Source: an uncultured Mycobacteriaceae bacterium
Lineage (GTDB): Bacteria > Actinomycetota > Actinomycetes > Mycobacteriales > Mycobacteriaceae
DNA length: 64,000 bases
Assembly: GCA_902826815.1 (NCBI GenBank)
Contig: CADEGF010000031.1
Location: forward strand, 1-64,000
Reading direction: 5' to 3'
Position numbers and translations under genes: made by a program
Part shown: positions 45,518 to 55,554 of the stretch, one piece after another
Layout of the letters: each line of letters opens with the position of its first letter
Numbering within the stretch: the stretch's first letter is position 1
Notes under the pieces: model-generated
What the model was told of the DNA's origin: nothing
Database searches by the model: none
What the model saw: only the letters and a program-made list of their open reading frames with translations

Positions 45518-46570
45518 ATGGCGAGCAAGGCAGAGGAGATCGACGTCGACGGGGTGGCCGTCCGGCTCACCAACCGCGACAAGCCGTACTTCCCGAAGCT
45601 CGGCGCCAACGGCACCAAGGGCGCGCTGTTCGACTATTACCTGTCGGTCGCCGACCACATGGTGAACCTGCTGCGCGACAGACCGGTTCACCTGCAACGG
45701 TTTCCGGACGGAATCGACGGCGAGGAGATCTACCAGAAGAGGGTGCCGCAGAAGCACCCCGACTACCTGGAGACGTGCCTCATCACCTTCCCGTCGGGAC
45801 GCACCGCTGACGCACTGAAGGTGACGCATCCATCGTCGATCGCGTGGGCGGCGCAGATGGGCACGGTCACATTGCACCCGTGGCAGGTGCGGTGTCCGGA
45901 CACCGAACATCCCGACGAGTTGCGCATCGACCTGGACCCGCAGCCGGGCACCGGCTTTACGGAGGCCGCGACGATCGCCGTCGACGTGCTCAAACCGCTA
46001 CTGGACGAGCTCGGGCTGATCGGCTTCCCGAAGACATCCGGCGGTCGCGGGGTGCACGTGTTTCTTCGTGTCAAGCCGGACTGGGACTTCATCGCGGTTC
46101 GACGGGCAGGCATCGCGCTTGCCCGTGAGGTGGAGCGGCGGGCACCGGATGCCGTCACCACCTCGTGGTGGAAGGAGGAGCGCGGTCGCCGGCTGTTCAT
46201 CGACTACAACCAGAATGCGCGCGACCGCACTTTCGCGTCGGCCTACTCGGCACGCAAGACGCCGATCGCGACGGTGTCGATGCCGCTGTCCTGGGAGGAC
46301 CTGCGCGACGCCGACCCCGACGACTACACCATCGCCACCGTCCCTGATCTGGTGAAGAAGCGCGGCGACGCGATGGCCGACATCGATGCGGTCGCGCAGT
46401 CGATCAAGCCGCTGTTGGAGATGGTCGAGGCCGACGAAGACCAGGGCCTCGGCGATCTGCCGTACCCGCCGAGCTACCCGAAAATGCCCGGCGAACCGCC
46501 GCGGGTTCAGCCCAGCAAGAAGGTGGCGGCGAACTGGGACGCCGACGGCAACCCCGTCAAGGGTGGTTAG
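45518..46570 (+). CDS. Prim-PolC, LigD-like primase-polymerase
   Basis: 350 residues, archaeo-eukaryotic primase fold of the LigD polymerase family. Metal-binding acids Asp138 and Asp140 in LRIDLDP, FPKTSGGRGVHVF substrate loop, and third acid in LFIDYNQNARDRT. Lacks nuclease and ligase domains, so it is the stand-alone form that fills short gaps, preferring ribonucleotides, in excision repair with LigC. C-terminal 50 residues are flexible and Pro/Lys-rich. Confidence 0.92.
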   Translation: MASKAEEIDVDGVAVRLTNRDKPYFPKLGANGTKGALFDYYLSVADHMVNLLRDRPVHLQRFPDGIDGEEIYQKRVPQKHPDYLETCLITFPSGRTADALKVTHPSSIAWAAQMGTVTLHPWQVRCPDTEHPDELRIDLDPQPGTGFTEAATIAVDVLKPLLDELGLIGFPKTSGGRGVHVFLRVKPDWDFIAVRRAGIALAREVERRAPDAVTTSWWKEERGRRLFIDYNQNARDRTFASAYSARKTPIATVSMPLSWEDLRDADPDDYTIATVPDLVKKRGDAMADIDAVAQSIKPLLEMVEADEDQGLGDLPYPPSYPKMPGEPPRVQPSKKVAANWDADGNPVKGG

Positions 46571-46577
46571 GTACGCG

Positions 46578-47576
46578 TCAGCGCCGCTTCGCCGTCGGAA
46601 ACCGAAATCGGGCGAGCCCTTGGTCGCGCGCCGTGCCGACCCAGATTTCGCGGCCGACTTGAAGCGCGGTCGTCGCCGCGCCGAAGGTTTCCGGCCCGTA
46701 GTCGATGAGCCGTTCCGTTCCGAGTGTTTCCGGGTCGACGCTGATGACCCGCGACGGGATACCCAGTCGGGGATTCTGGCTGAAATGGCCCGCGAGAAAA
46801 TCCTGCATGTTTGTGCCGTAGGTGCCCGCCGCGAGCAGTCGGCCCGAGGCCGACCACGTCAGGTTGTCGACCATGATGTCGACCGACACGGTGGTGGCGT
46901 CGGCATCGCCGCCGCGTCGAACCTTGCGCACGCAGTGCGAATTCCAGCCGCCGATGTAGACCCACTGACCGTCGCTTGATACCGCAACGCCGTTGGCGGT
47001 GTTGATCTGCGTGCCGGGCAACGTCATCCAGCCTCGGTCCGGCGACCACTCCAACACGCCTCCGGTATCAGCTCCCGCCATGGCCGCCTCGACGCTGACC
47101 TCGGCGAGCCCGTCTGGATCGCCGGTGGTGCTGACGACGAAGCCGTCGTCGACCGCGGCGACGTCGTTGCCGACGGTGCTGCCCGGGAGTCGCACCCCGC
47201 CAATCCATTTCAACGCTGGACGTGCTTCGTCCAGATCGACTTCGAAAACCTCGACGGATTCGTTGCCACCGTGATTCACCACGTACAGCTCGGCACGACC
47301 GTTGGGCCGCAGGCACACGTCGATGCCGTGGGGCCGAAATTTCAACGGGTTGAGATTGGGCTGCTGGATGAATCTTTCGGTGTTCAGAGCAGTAGTGGCG
47401 CGATACGGGAAGATCTCATTGCACGCCCCGTTGGCAACGCTCACCGCATACAGCCGGCCGATGGGGGCGGTCGGCCCCGTCATCCCCGACGTCAGCACCC
47501 ACTCGCCGCCGGGCGCCACCGCCAGATCCTCAGCATTGACCGGACCCGATATGTAACCGGCCAGCTGTTCGTGCAT
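46578..47576 (-). CDS. SMP-30/paraoxonase-like beta-propeller protein
   Basis: 332 residues. Repeated blade motifs with GxDV, VVNHGG and AVSSDGQWVYIGG; FRPHGIDVCLRPNGRAELYVV followed by NHGGNESVEVFEVDL resembles paraoxonase/SMP-30 calcium propellers, which act as lactonases or arylesterases. No signal peptide, so cytoplasmic. Specific activity is unknown. Convergent with Prim-PolC (7-base gap) and divergent from the 47683 gene. Confidence 0.75.
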   Translation of the reverse strand: MHEQLAGYISGPVNAEDLAVAPGGEWVLTSGMTGPTAPIGRLYAVSVANGACNEIFPYRATTALNTERFIQQPNLNPLKFRPHGIDVCLRPNGRAELYVVNHGGNESVEVFEVDLDEARPALKWIGGVRLPGSTVGNDVAAVDDGFVVSTTGDPDGLAEVSVEAAMAGADTGGVLEWSPDRGWMTLPGTQINTANGVAVSSDGQWVYIGGWNSHCVRKVRRGGDADATTVSVDIMVDNLTWSASGRLLAAGTYGTNMQDFLAGHFSQNPRLGIPSRVISVDPETLGTERLIDYGPETFGAATTALQVGREIWVGTARDQGLARFRFPTAKRR

Positions 47577-47682
47577 GTCGATAACAATGACGGCAGTGCG
47601 GGCGGTCGGCGTACGTATTCGACTACTTCAATCGGCAAACACGCAGGGTCGTCGTGGTGCAGTCTGGGCAAATGGAGGTTGG

Positions 47683-48114
47683 ATGAGCATTCGTCGCCTG
47701 GTCGCCGCGCTGGCCGTATTCGCCGTGGTCGCGACCGGCATTGGGGTGTCCTTTGTGATGATCACCGCCGACAAGTCGCGAGCGCCGGCCGCCACGACGC
47801 GGCCTCCCTTGCCGACTCCGACGCCGAAAGTGCCTACTCCCGCTGAGTTCCAGATCGGCATCGTCGTGACCGATCAGGACTGCAGCGCACCGACAGGATG
47901 CGTCTACAAGTACCGAGTCGAACCGAAATACCTTGGCCTGCACCCGTTGCCGGATACGGCGATCAAGGTGATCTACCAGGTGACCGGGGGCCATCAGCCA
48001 CAGACCGGTGATTTCACGGTTCAGGACGGCCAGGCGCGGGTGTTGCAGGATGTTCCGTTGGAAGGCCCGCCGGGAGCGCAACTGAAGGCGTCCGTCACGA
48101 AGATCGAGGGGTGA
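47683..48114 (+). CDS. Membrane-anchored or secreted hypothetical protein
   Basis: 143 residues from ATG 47683 (GGAGG 6 bases upstream). A hydrophobic N-terminal helix (residues 5-28) is a signal anchor or signal peptide; a Thr/Pro linker (PPLPTPTPKVPTP) follows, then a beta-rich domain with a Cys pair (CSAPTGC) likely bridged outside the cell. Not recognised further. The stop overlaps the GTG of the esterase gene by 4 bases, so they are coupled. Confidence 0.75.
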   Translation: MSIRRLVAALAVFAVVATGIGVSFVMITADKSRAPAATTRPPLPTPTPKVPTPAEFQIGIVVTDQDCSAPTGCVYKYRVEPKYLGLHPLPDTAIKVIYQVTGGHQPQTGDFTVQDGQARVLQDVPLEGPPGAQLKASVTKIEG

Positions 48115-49406
48115 TCGAGTTGTCGCTTCTACGCGCCGAGGAGGGTCTGCCGCGCGGCGTGCAAGGGGCTGCGGACCCGCGGTTCGCCAACGTCATCCGC
48201 ATTTTCGCCGGGCTGTTCCCCGGCCGCCGGTTCGGCGGGGGCTCCCTCGTCGTCTACATCGACGGCAAGCCCGTCGTCGACGTCTGGACGGGCTGGTCTG
48301 ACCGGGACGGCACGGTGCCCTGGTCGGCCAATACCGGGGCGATGGTGTTCTCGGCGACGAAGGGTGTCGCCGCCACGGTGGTCCATCGGCTCGTCGACCG
48401 CGGGCTCCTGGACTACGACACCCCTGTCGCCGAGTACTGGCCCGAGTTCGGGGCCAACGGCAAGGAGGACATCACCGTCCGTGACGTGCTTCGGCACCGG
48501 GCGGGCCTTTCGCACCTGAAGGGTGTCACCAAAGACGACCTGCTCGACCACCGCCTGATGGAAGAGCGACTGGCCGCAGCGTCGGTAGATCATCTGCGAG
48601 GGATGCCCGCGTATCACGCCCTGACGTACGGATGGCTGGTGTCGGGCGTGTGCCGAGCCGCCACCGGCATGGGCATGCGCGAACTGATCCGCGACGAGGT
48701 GGCCCGTCCGCTCAACACCGACGGTCTGCACCTTGGCCGCCCGCCCGCCGGTTCGCCGACCAAAGTGGCGCAGATCATGATCCCGCAGAATGCGAGGCCC
48801 AACCCGGTGTTCGACTTCGTCGCACCCAAGGTGGCGGGCCTGCCGTTCTCCGGAGCGTTCGGCGCGATGTACTTCCCCGGTATCAGATCCTTTGTCCAGG
48901 GCGATATTCCGTTCCTCGACGGTGAGGTCCCAGCCGCGAACGGCCTCGTCACCGGCCGCGGCCTTGCCAAGATGTACGCCGCGATCGCCAACGGAGGTGT
49001 GATCGAGGGAAAGCAGTTTCTGTCACCGGAGATGGTCGACGGCCTGATCGGTAAGCCCAAAGTGCGGCCCGACCTCAACATGTTGGTGCCGATGCCGTTC
49101 CACCTCGGCTATCACGAATCGCCGATTCCCGGTTTACTGAAGGGATTCGGTCACATCGGCCTCGGTGGAACGCTCGGCTGGGCCGACCCCACGACCGGCA
49201 GCGCATTCGGATTCGTGCACAACAGGTTGCTCACGGCGATGGTGTTCGACATGGGGGCGTTCGCGGGAATTGCGCGGCCGATGCGCAGTGCGATCACCGG
49301 CGCCCGTCACAGCGGCGCGATGACGGTGCCGCGGTACGGCGCGAATTTCCGGGAGAGCGACGAACACAGCGATGCACCCAAGAAGCGGGTAGCAGGCAGG
49401 CGCTAG
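48111..49406 (+). CDS. Beta-lactamase-fold esterase (LipE-like)
   Basis: 431 residues from GTG 48111. Class C beta-lactamase/EstB family: nucleophile motif FSATKGVAA (S-x-x-K), second motif Tyr in AYHALTYGWL, and the C-terminal GHIGLGGTLGWAD in place of KTG. Length and layout fit mycobacterial LipE-type esterases. No signal peptide, so cytoplasmic or exported only with help from the coupled upstream protein. Substrate unknown; ester or lipid cleavage is likely. Confidence 0.88.
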   Translation: MIELSLLRAEEGLPRGVQGAADPRFANVIRIFAGLFPGRRFGGGSLVVYIDGKPVVDVWTGWSDRDGTVPWSANTGAMVFSATKGVAATVVHRLVDRGLLDYDTPVAEYWPEFGANGKEDITVRDVLRHRAGLSHLKGVTKDDLLDHRLMEERLAAASVDHLRGMPAYHALTYGWLVSGVCRAATGMGMRELIRDEVARPLNTDGLHLGRPPAGSPTKVAQIMIPQNARPNPVFDFVAPKVAGLPFSGAFGAMYFPGIRSFVQGDIPFLDGEVPAANGLVTGRGLAKMYAAIANGGVIEGKQFLSPEMVDGLIGKPKVRPDLNMLVPMPFHLGYHESPIPGLLKGFGHIGLGGTLGWADPTTGSAFGFVHNRLLTAMVFDMGAFAGIARPMRSAITGARHSGAMTVPRYGANFRESDEHSDAPKKRVAGRR

Positions 49407-49587
49407 GTCAGAGCAAACCAACGCACGCGTAAGCCGCCGGGCTGCTTTCGCGCGTGGTCGGAGCGAGCGCTATAGTGATCTTCGGACGCCGGAAGATGTG
49501 GATTTCCAACCTCTTTGGCCGACGGGGCGCGCCAAACGGTATCCGGCACCGTGCACCGTACGACAGATTGCCGAGGGGATTTTTAGC
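49407..49587 (+). promoter_or_regulatory. Leader with -10 box before small secreted protein
   Basis: TATAGT at 49471-49476 fits a sigma-A -10 box and would give a leader of about 105 bases before ATG 49588. The only near-start Shine-Dalgarno is GAGGGG at about 49573-49578. No other feature is seen. Confidence 0.4.
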
Positions 49588-49875
49588 ATGATTGATGTGA
49601 AAGCACTTGCTGCAGGCCTTGTCCTCAGCGCGGGTTTGGCGCTGGGTGGGGCCGGTTTGAGCACGGGCGTTGCCAACGCTGCGCCGGCCGCACCGGCGCT
49701 GTCCGGACCGCAGTACATCTCAGAGAACGGCCCAGGCCGTGGACACGGTCATGGGCATGACGATGACTGGTGGTGGGACGGCCGCGGGCACGGCCCGAAG
49801 CGCTGGGATCCGGTGGACGCCTGCGTCGGTTTCGAGGGACCGTTCGGTTACGTCCAGGGTGGTGCTTGCGTCTAG
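49588..49875 (+). CDS. Small secreted Gly/His-rich protein
   Basis: 95 residues from ATG 49588. Signal peptide 1 to about 31 (VKALAAGLVLSAGLALGG, cut after VANAAP). The mature protein has a GRGHGHGHDDDWWWDG block, which may bind metal ions, and two Cys near the end (DACVGFEGPFGYVQGGACV), likely a disulfide. Small exported proteins of this type are common in mycobacteria and of unknown function. Its end overlaps the convergent reductase by 4 bases. Confidence 0.75.
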   Translation: MIDVKALAAGLVLSAGLALGGAGLSTGVANAAPAAPALSGPQYISENGPGRGHGHGHDDDWWWDGRGHGPKRWDPVDACVGFEGPFGYVQGGACV

Positions 49876-50945
49876 CCGTTCGTCGGTACTGTGCCGCGCG
49901 CCTGGGGTAGCGGAAGATCGTTGTAGGTCGCTATCCCAGGCGCCGCGGCGACGACGGCCGGAATCGCGTGGATCGGTGGCAGCGCCGTCATGATGTGGCC
50001 GATGACGAAGAGATCTTCGATCGACTTCATGTTCTCGATCATGTCCGGCGGCGGCAGGAAGCCGACCTGCATGTTGACCGTTGGGCGTCCCTCGACGGTG
50101 ATCTTCCAGCCGTCGGCGTCGAGCTTCCAGTCGGGGTCGAGCGTCTGACCCTTGCGCCACCGCACGTTCAGGTCGACGACCGTCTTGCCGCCGACGCGGC
50201 CCTGCCAGCTGGCGAAGACGCCTGCAACATGGCCGGCGGGGATGGTCCACGAGGCCATCTCGAGGTCCTCGGTCGTCTGCGCGTACTCGGTTTCGCACAC
50301 CACCTCGTCGAGCTCGACGCCGAGTGAATCGGCCACCAGCCGAACCGCCTCTTCGAACACGGCCGTGCCCTTCGCGGCCATCGGCCCGAGGTTGGGGTCG
50401 TCGATCGGGACACCGAAACCCGCGGGACGCTCCGTATCGGGCGAGTCATACAGCGTCGTATCGGCGGATTCGGCGACGATGACCTTGTCGACCCGATCGC
50501 ACGCCGACGCGGCGACGATCGCCAGCAGGTCAGCGAAACCGGGGCTCACGCCGGATCCGAACATCGTGGCGTTGCCTTCCTTACAGGCTGCCTCGATGCG
50601 GTCGCGGCCGTCGCCCAGATTGTGTCCGGTGATGAACGATGCGGACGTCACGACGTTCACCCCGGCGGAGAGAATGCGCACCAGTTCGTCGACGTCGATC
50701 CACATCGGGTTGTAGACGACGCAGTCGGGCTTCAGTGCCAGCAGCGCGTCCACGTCGCTCGTCGCCTTTACGCCGAGTGGCTCGATCCCGACCAGCTCGC
50801 CGACGTCGACGCCGTCCTTGTCTTTCGACCAGGCGTAGCACCCGACGAGTTCATAGGTCGGATTCTTGGCGAGCGCCTCTACCGAGCTCTTTCCGACATT
50901 TCCCGTCGTCCATTGGACGACCCGATACGAGGTGTTGTTTGGCAC
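49872..50945 (-). CDS. NAD(P)-dependent dehydrogenase, dihydrodipicolinate-reductase-like
   Basis: 357 residues from GTG 50945 (a start at 50978 would add 11). Rossmann motif VVQWTTGNVGKSSVEAL, then DALLALKPDCVVYNPMW, and GSGVSPGFADLLAI. This is the mycobacterial DapB-like/amine dehydrogenase-like family, known from many paralogues with unassigned substrates. It is not the true DapB, which is shorter and has other motifs. Monocistronic by position. Confidence 0.8.
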   Translation of the reverse strand: MPNNTSYRVVQWTTGNVGKSSVEALAKNPTYELVGCYAWSKDKDGVDVGELVGIEPLGVKATSDVDALLALKPDCVVYNPMWIDVDELVRILSAGVNVVTSASFITGHNLGDGRDRIEAACKEGNATMFGSGVSPGFADLLAIVAASACDRVDKVIVAESADTTLYDSPDTERPAGFGVPIDDPNLGPMAAKGTAVFEEAVRLVADSLGVELDEVVCETEYAQTTEDLEMASWTIPAGHVAGVFASWQGRVGGKTVVDLNVRWRKGQTLDPDWKLDADGWKITVEGRPTVNMQVGFLPPPDMIENMKSIEDLFVIGHIMTALPPIHAIPAVVAAAPGIATYNDLPLPQARGTVPTNG

Positions 50946-51012
50946 TCGCTCAGCATAGGGAAAGCGCCGCGAGGACAACGGCGCCTTTCGGCCACAAAAT
51001 TGACGGTTGCGG

Positions 51013-52026
51013 TCAGGAAGCCAGCGTGGCCTTGCCGGTGCGCTGCTGACCGCTCTTGTCGATCCAGGTCAGGTCGACGACGTCGCCTGGGTAGTGCCGG
51101 TCGAGCGTCTGCGTCAGCGTCGTCGCCGAATCCAGCGGCGCACCGTCGATGCTCGTGAGGAGGTCCCCGGTGACAAGGCCAGCTGCTTCGGCGGGACCGC
51201 CGCGCAATGCCTCGCGGATGATGACGCCGGGCACCCCTTCGTGCTGATCGCCTGCGGCGACACCGACGCCGAGCAGGGTGGGTGGACCGATGTGGATGGT
51301 GTCGGACGGTGCACGCGACCGAATCTGGTCGGCGATGGCGAGCGCCTGGTTGATCGGGATGGCGAAGCCCTTACCGCCCGGCGCGAACCGGTAATTCACT
51401 GTTGCGGCCGTGGTCATCCCGATCACCTGACCGGCGCCGTTGACGAGCGGCCCGCCGGAGTCACCCGCGCGGACATTGGCCGCTACCTCGATCAGGCCGG
51501 TCAACTCGTCGGAGGCACCGGTCAGCGCGTCCTTGGCGTCGATCGTCCGGTCGAGGCTGGTGATGGTGCCTGCCTCACGGGTCGGCGGGCTGCCCGGATT
51601 GGCATTGCCGATCGCCACAGCGGGTTCGCCGATGACGACGGAGGACGAATTGCCCAGCGGTGCGACAGGCAGCCCGGAGGCGCCTCGTAGCTGCAGTAGA
51701 GCGATGTCGTGGGTGCGGTCATAGCCGACAAGGTCGGCGCCGAATGACTGGCTCGTGCCGACGTTGAAAGCAGTGACGACGTCGGCGCCCTGTACCACGT
51801 GGAAATTGGTGAGCACTTCGCCGTTGGGGTTCAGCAGAAAGCCAGTGCCCGCGCCGATGGCGTGCTGGTAGTCGATCGTGGTGTCGATCTGCACGACGGC
51901 AGGCTCGACAGCCGCGATGGCGGTGTCCAGCGGCGCCGCTGACGCGATCGCCGGGCGGATCGGCGCTACCAGCGCCATCACTGCAGCGAGCGCGATCAGC
52001 AGGCGATAAGGGGTCGAGCGGGCCAT
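51013..52026 (-). CDS. pepA: Secreted trypsin-like serine protease with PDZ (PepA type)
   Basis: 337 residues from ATG 52026. Signal peptide ends near IASAAPL. Catalytic triad: His in TNFHVV, Asp in THDIALLQL, Ser in RAGDSGGPLV. C-terminal PDZ domain about 230-330 (GVIIREALRGGPAEAAGLVTGDLLTSIDG). It fits the M. tuberculosis PepA/Mtb32A family, an exported HtrA-like protease. Full length and complete triad. Confidence 0.9.
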   Translation of the reverse strand: MARSTPYRLLIALAAVMALVAPIRPAIASAAPLDTAIAAVEPAVVQIDTTIDYQHAIGAGTGFLLNPNGEVLTNFHVVQGADVVTAFNVGTSQSFGADLVGYDRTHDIALLQLRGASGLPVAPLGNSSSVVIGEPAVAIGNANPGSPPTREAGTITSLDRTIDAKDALTGASDELTGLIEVAANVRAGDSGGPLVNGAGQVIGMTTAATVNYRFAPGGKGFAIPINQALAIADQIRSRAPSDTIHIGPPTLLGVGVAAGDQHEGVPGVIIREALRGGPAEAAGLVTGDLLTSIDGAPLDSATTLTQTLDRHYPGDVVDLTWIDKSGQQRTGKATLAS

Positions 52027-52097
52027 ATGGGGACTTTCGGCTGGAAGCGGGTTCTCATTACATCGTGGCAATGAGTAGTTCCCCTGTCGATGTGGGG

Positions 52098-52913
52098 CTA
52101 ATCGTCAACGGCAACGCCGCCGCGTGACCTTTTACGCTTACGCAAGGAGATCTTGCCTGATTGGCGCCGGTTTCGCAGGCCGCCATTGGTCGGTTCGGAG
52201 CCAGCGACGTCGTCTGTGTCGTCGGCCGTATCGGCTTCGGCGTCGGCAGCTTCCGGTTCGGTTGCGGTATCCGTCGCCGTCGCCTCCGCGACGTCTTCGG
52301 ATTCCTCGGCGGTGACCTCGGCAGGCTCCTCGATGGCTTCGGTGGGTGCGTCGGTCTCAGCAGGCTCGTCGGTGGCCTCGTCCTCGTCCTCGTCGGCGGC
52401 TGATTCCTCGGCATCCGCCTGCTTGGCAGCCTTGCGACCCCGGCGACCCTGCTTTTCCTTCTTCGGCTTGAGGGGTTTGGGCGGCGGAGGCGGCAGCTCG
52501 GCGACGAACGACAGATAGAACGCGAAGACGCCGAGCAACGCGACGGCCGCCGCGGCGCCGTAAATGCCGAACAGCCAGCGCCCGGCGCTATCAAGGGTGA
52601 GCCAGATCTCGCTGATCGCGGTGCCGATGATCAGCACGCCCGCAAGTACGTGCAGGCCGATCGACGCGGTCCGAAGGGTCAGCGCCAGCTGCGGGGTGCC
52701 GAGCTCGGGCTTGCGGGTCCGCTGCAGTGTGAAGACCACGGGCAGCGCCGCAAGGCCGATCAGCGCACCGGTGACGATGCGCAGCACCGTGCCGAGCGTG
52801 TGGGAGGTGCTGCCCATCAGCTCCGGCCAGCGCGGCAGCACGAAAAAGAAGTACAAGACGCCGGCTGCGATCGAGAACGACGCGTGCCAAGCCACCGCAA
52901 CTTTGCGGCCCAT
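52098..52913 (-). CDS. Membrane protein with long acidic tail, LucA-like
   Basis: 271 residues. Four membrane helices in the first 145 (SIAAGVLYFFFVL, VTGALIGLAALPVVF, VLAGVLIIGTAI, AAAVALLGVFAFYL), then a Lys-rich patch and a very acidic Ala/Glu/Thr tail (about 175-245), ending in a basic segment RKRKRSRGG. Its place next to the tRNA-Ser, ffs and aspC matches M. tuberculosis Rv3723 (LucA), which coordinates fatty acid and cholesterol import by Mce systems. The assignment rests mainly on synteny and topology. Confidence 0.65.
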   Translation of the reverse strand: MGRKVAVAWHASFSIAAGVLYFFFVLPRWPELMGSTSHTLGTVLRIVTGALIGLAALPVVFTLQRTRKPELGTPQLALTLRTASIGLHVLAGVLIIGTAISEIWLTLDSAGRWLFGIYGAAAAVALLGVFAFYLSFVAELPPPPPKPLKPKKEKQGRRGRKAAKQADAEESAADEDEDEATDEPAETDAPTEAIEEPAEVTAEESEDVAEATATDTATEPEAADAEADTADDTDDVAGSEPTNGGLRNRRQSGKISLRKRKRSRGGVAVDD

Positions 52914-52985
52914 ACTCCTCCTCAGATTTTGGGCCGGGGAGCGACCAGCTCATCACTGCCCACTGGTCGCCCCTCGGACCGAGTG

Positions 52986-53071
52986 CGGAGGATAGGGGAT
53001 TTGAACCCCTGAGGGCTATTAACCCAACCCGCGTTCCAGGCGAGCGCCATAGGCCACTAGGCGAATCCTCC
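52986..53071 (-). tRNA. tRNA-Ser (GGA anticodon)
   Basis: Reading the minus strand, acceptor GGAGGAT pairs with ATCCTCC; discriminator G; anticodon loop GCCTGGAACGC gives anticodon GGA; a long variable arm (GGGTTGGGTTAATAGCCC) as in class II tRNAs; T-arm AGGGGTTCAAATCCCCT. CCA is not encoded. About 86 bases. It decodes UCC/UCU. It differs from the tRNA-Ser 3' piece at 3101. Confidence 0.95.
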
Positions 53072-53142
53072 GCGGGCCATGGTAACCGACCTGCCTTATA
53101 GCTCCGTCCAGCCCGTTGTCGACGAGGTACTACACTCGCCGT

Positions 53143-53236
53143 GGACCCCGCGCGGCGTCTATCCTGTGAACTCCCCCAGGGCCGGAAGGCAGCAAGGGTC
53201 AATGGGCTCTGTCGGGTGCGCGGGGTCCCCCTTTTT
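53143..53236 (+). ncRNA. ffs: Signal recognition particle RNA (4.5S)
   Basis: The SRP helix 8 core is clear: GGGCCGGAAGGCAGCAAGGG with the GGAA tetraloop and the opposite GTGAACTCCCCC / TGGGCTCTG side. Ends GGACCCCGCGC and GCGCGGGGTCC pair as the closing stem, followed by a T-run (CCCCTTTTT) as terminator. It lies just before aspC, as in M. tuberculosis. With Ffh it targets membrane proteins. Confidence 0.95.
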
Positions 53237-53247
53237 CCGACATCTGA

Positions 53248-54531
<1,284 letters not shown>

Positions 54532-54538
54532 GCCCGGC

Positions 54539-54595
54539 TCGTTGGTGAATCTGACGACAAAAATCGCCGAATATCGTCGTCAGATTCACCAACGA
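54539..54595. terminator. Perfect 20-bp palindrome between aspC and pseudogene
   Basis: Arms 54539-54558 and 54576-54595 are perfectly complementary (TCGTTGGTGAATCTGACGAC) around a 17-base loop. It begins 8 bases after the aspC stop and includes the stop of the convergent gene. Probably a bidirectional terminator, but longer and more exact than usual. Confidence 0.7.
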
Positions 54596-55450
54596 AGGCC
54601 GCGCGAGCGCAGCGCGTCCTTGACTCTGGCGACATAGGTAGCACGGCGGTAGCGCAGCAGGTCCCTGCTGACGCGGATGATCAACCAGCCCAGCTCGTTG
54701 AGCGCGAACTGTTTGTCGATATCGCGTTGTCGCACCGCGGGATCGGTCCAGTGTTGCGGCCCGTCGTATTCGATCCCGACCAACACTTCGTCGTATGCCA
54801 TATCGAGGCGTGCGACGAACTGCCCGTACTCGTCGAACACTCGGAACTGTGTCTTCGGTGGCAGCAATCCGGCGTCGATCAGCACCAGCCGAGCGACGGT
54901 CTCCTGCGGCGACTCCGCTCCAGAATCCATCAAGGGAAGGACGCTTCGCAGTCGTGGGATGTCTCGGGCGCCGGGGTGGGCGGCGATGATCGCCTCGATC
55001 TCCTCGCGCTTGACATCGGTTGCATTGGCCAGCGCGTCAAGACGCTGGACCGCAATGATCCGGGATTTGATGTGACGTCCCAGGTCGAAGGCGGTGCGGG
55101 CCGCGGTCGTCACTGGCATACCGCCGATCTCGACGACTTCCTCCGGCAGCACCCGGTGATTCCTGACGACGAGATTGGGCGGCGGCCTGCGGTTGTCATG
55201 AATCAGTTCCGCAGGCTCGGACGGGTCGATCCACTTGGCGCCAAGCACTGCCGACGCCCGACAGACCCGCAACGATGCCTCGGCGCTTCGACCAGAGCCA
55301 TGCTGCCTGTGCTCGCTCCTGGGCCGACAGCGTGACGCCGCGCTGCGCGCAAACTCCTGGATAGACGAGCTCGTACTCCCGGCGCAATGCGCGTTCGGAG
55401 ACGAGGCCTTCCGACAATGCCTCGCTTCCGATGAACGGCGACTTGATCAC
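54586..55450 (-). pseudogene. Frameshifted AbiEi/DUF559-type gene
   Basis: Two overlapping frames together encode one protein homologous to the intact gene at 62880. The first (from GTG 55450, IKSPFIGSEALSEGLVSERAL to GIVAGLS) breaks at the C-run 55257-55259 on the plus strand; the second continues with ASAVLGAKWIDPSEP to the stop at 54586. Removing one base restores the frame. The N-terminal half is a winged-helix AbiEi-like domain, the C-terminal half a DUF559/Vsr-like nuclease fold (VGIEYDGPQHW, DIDKQFALNELGWLIIRV). Sequencing error or true inactivation are both possible. Confidence 0.8.
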
Positions 55451-55554
55451 GGGCCTACGGTGCGCGCGGGGTCCGACGGATAAGGCGTCGCGGGATGGAG
55501 TTGTCCACAGGCCGAGCGAGCGAAGCGTCACCGCGCCTCGGTAGCCTGCTGAGC

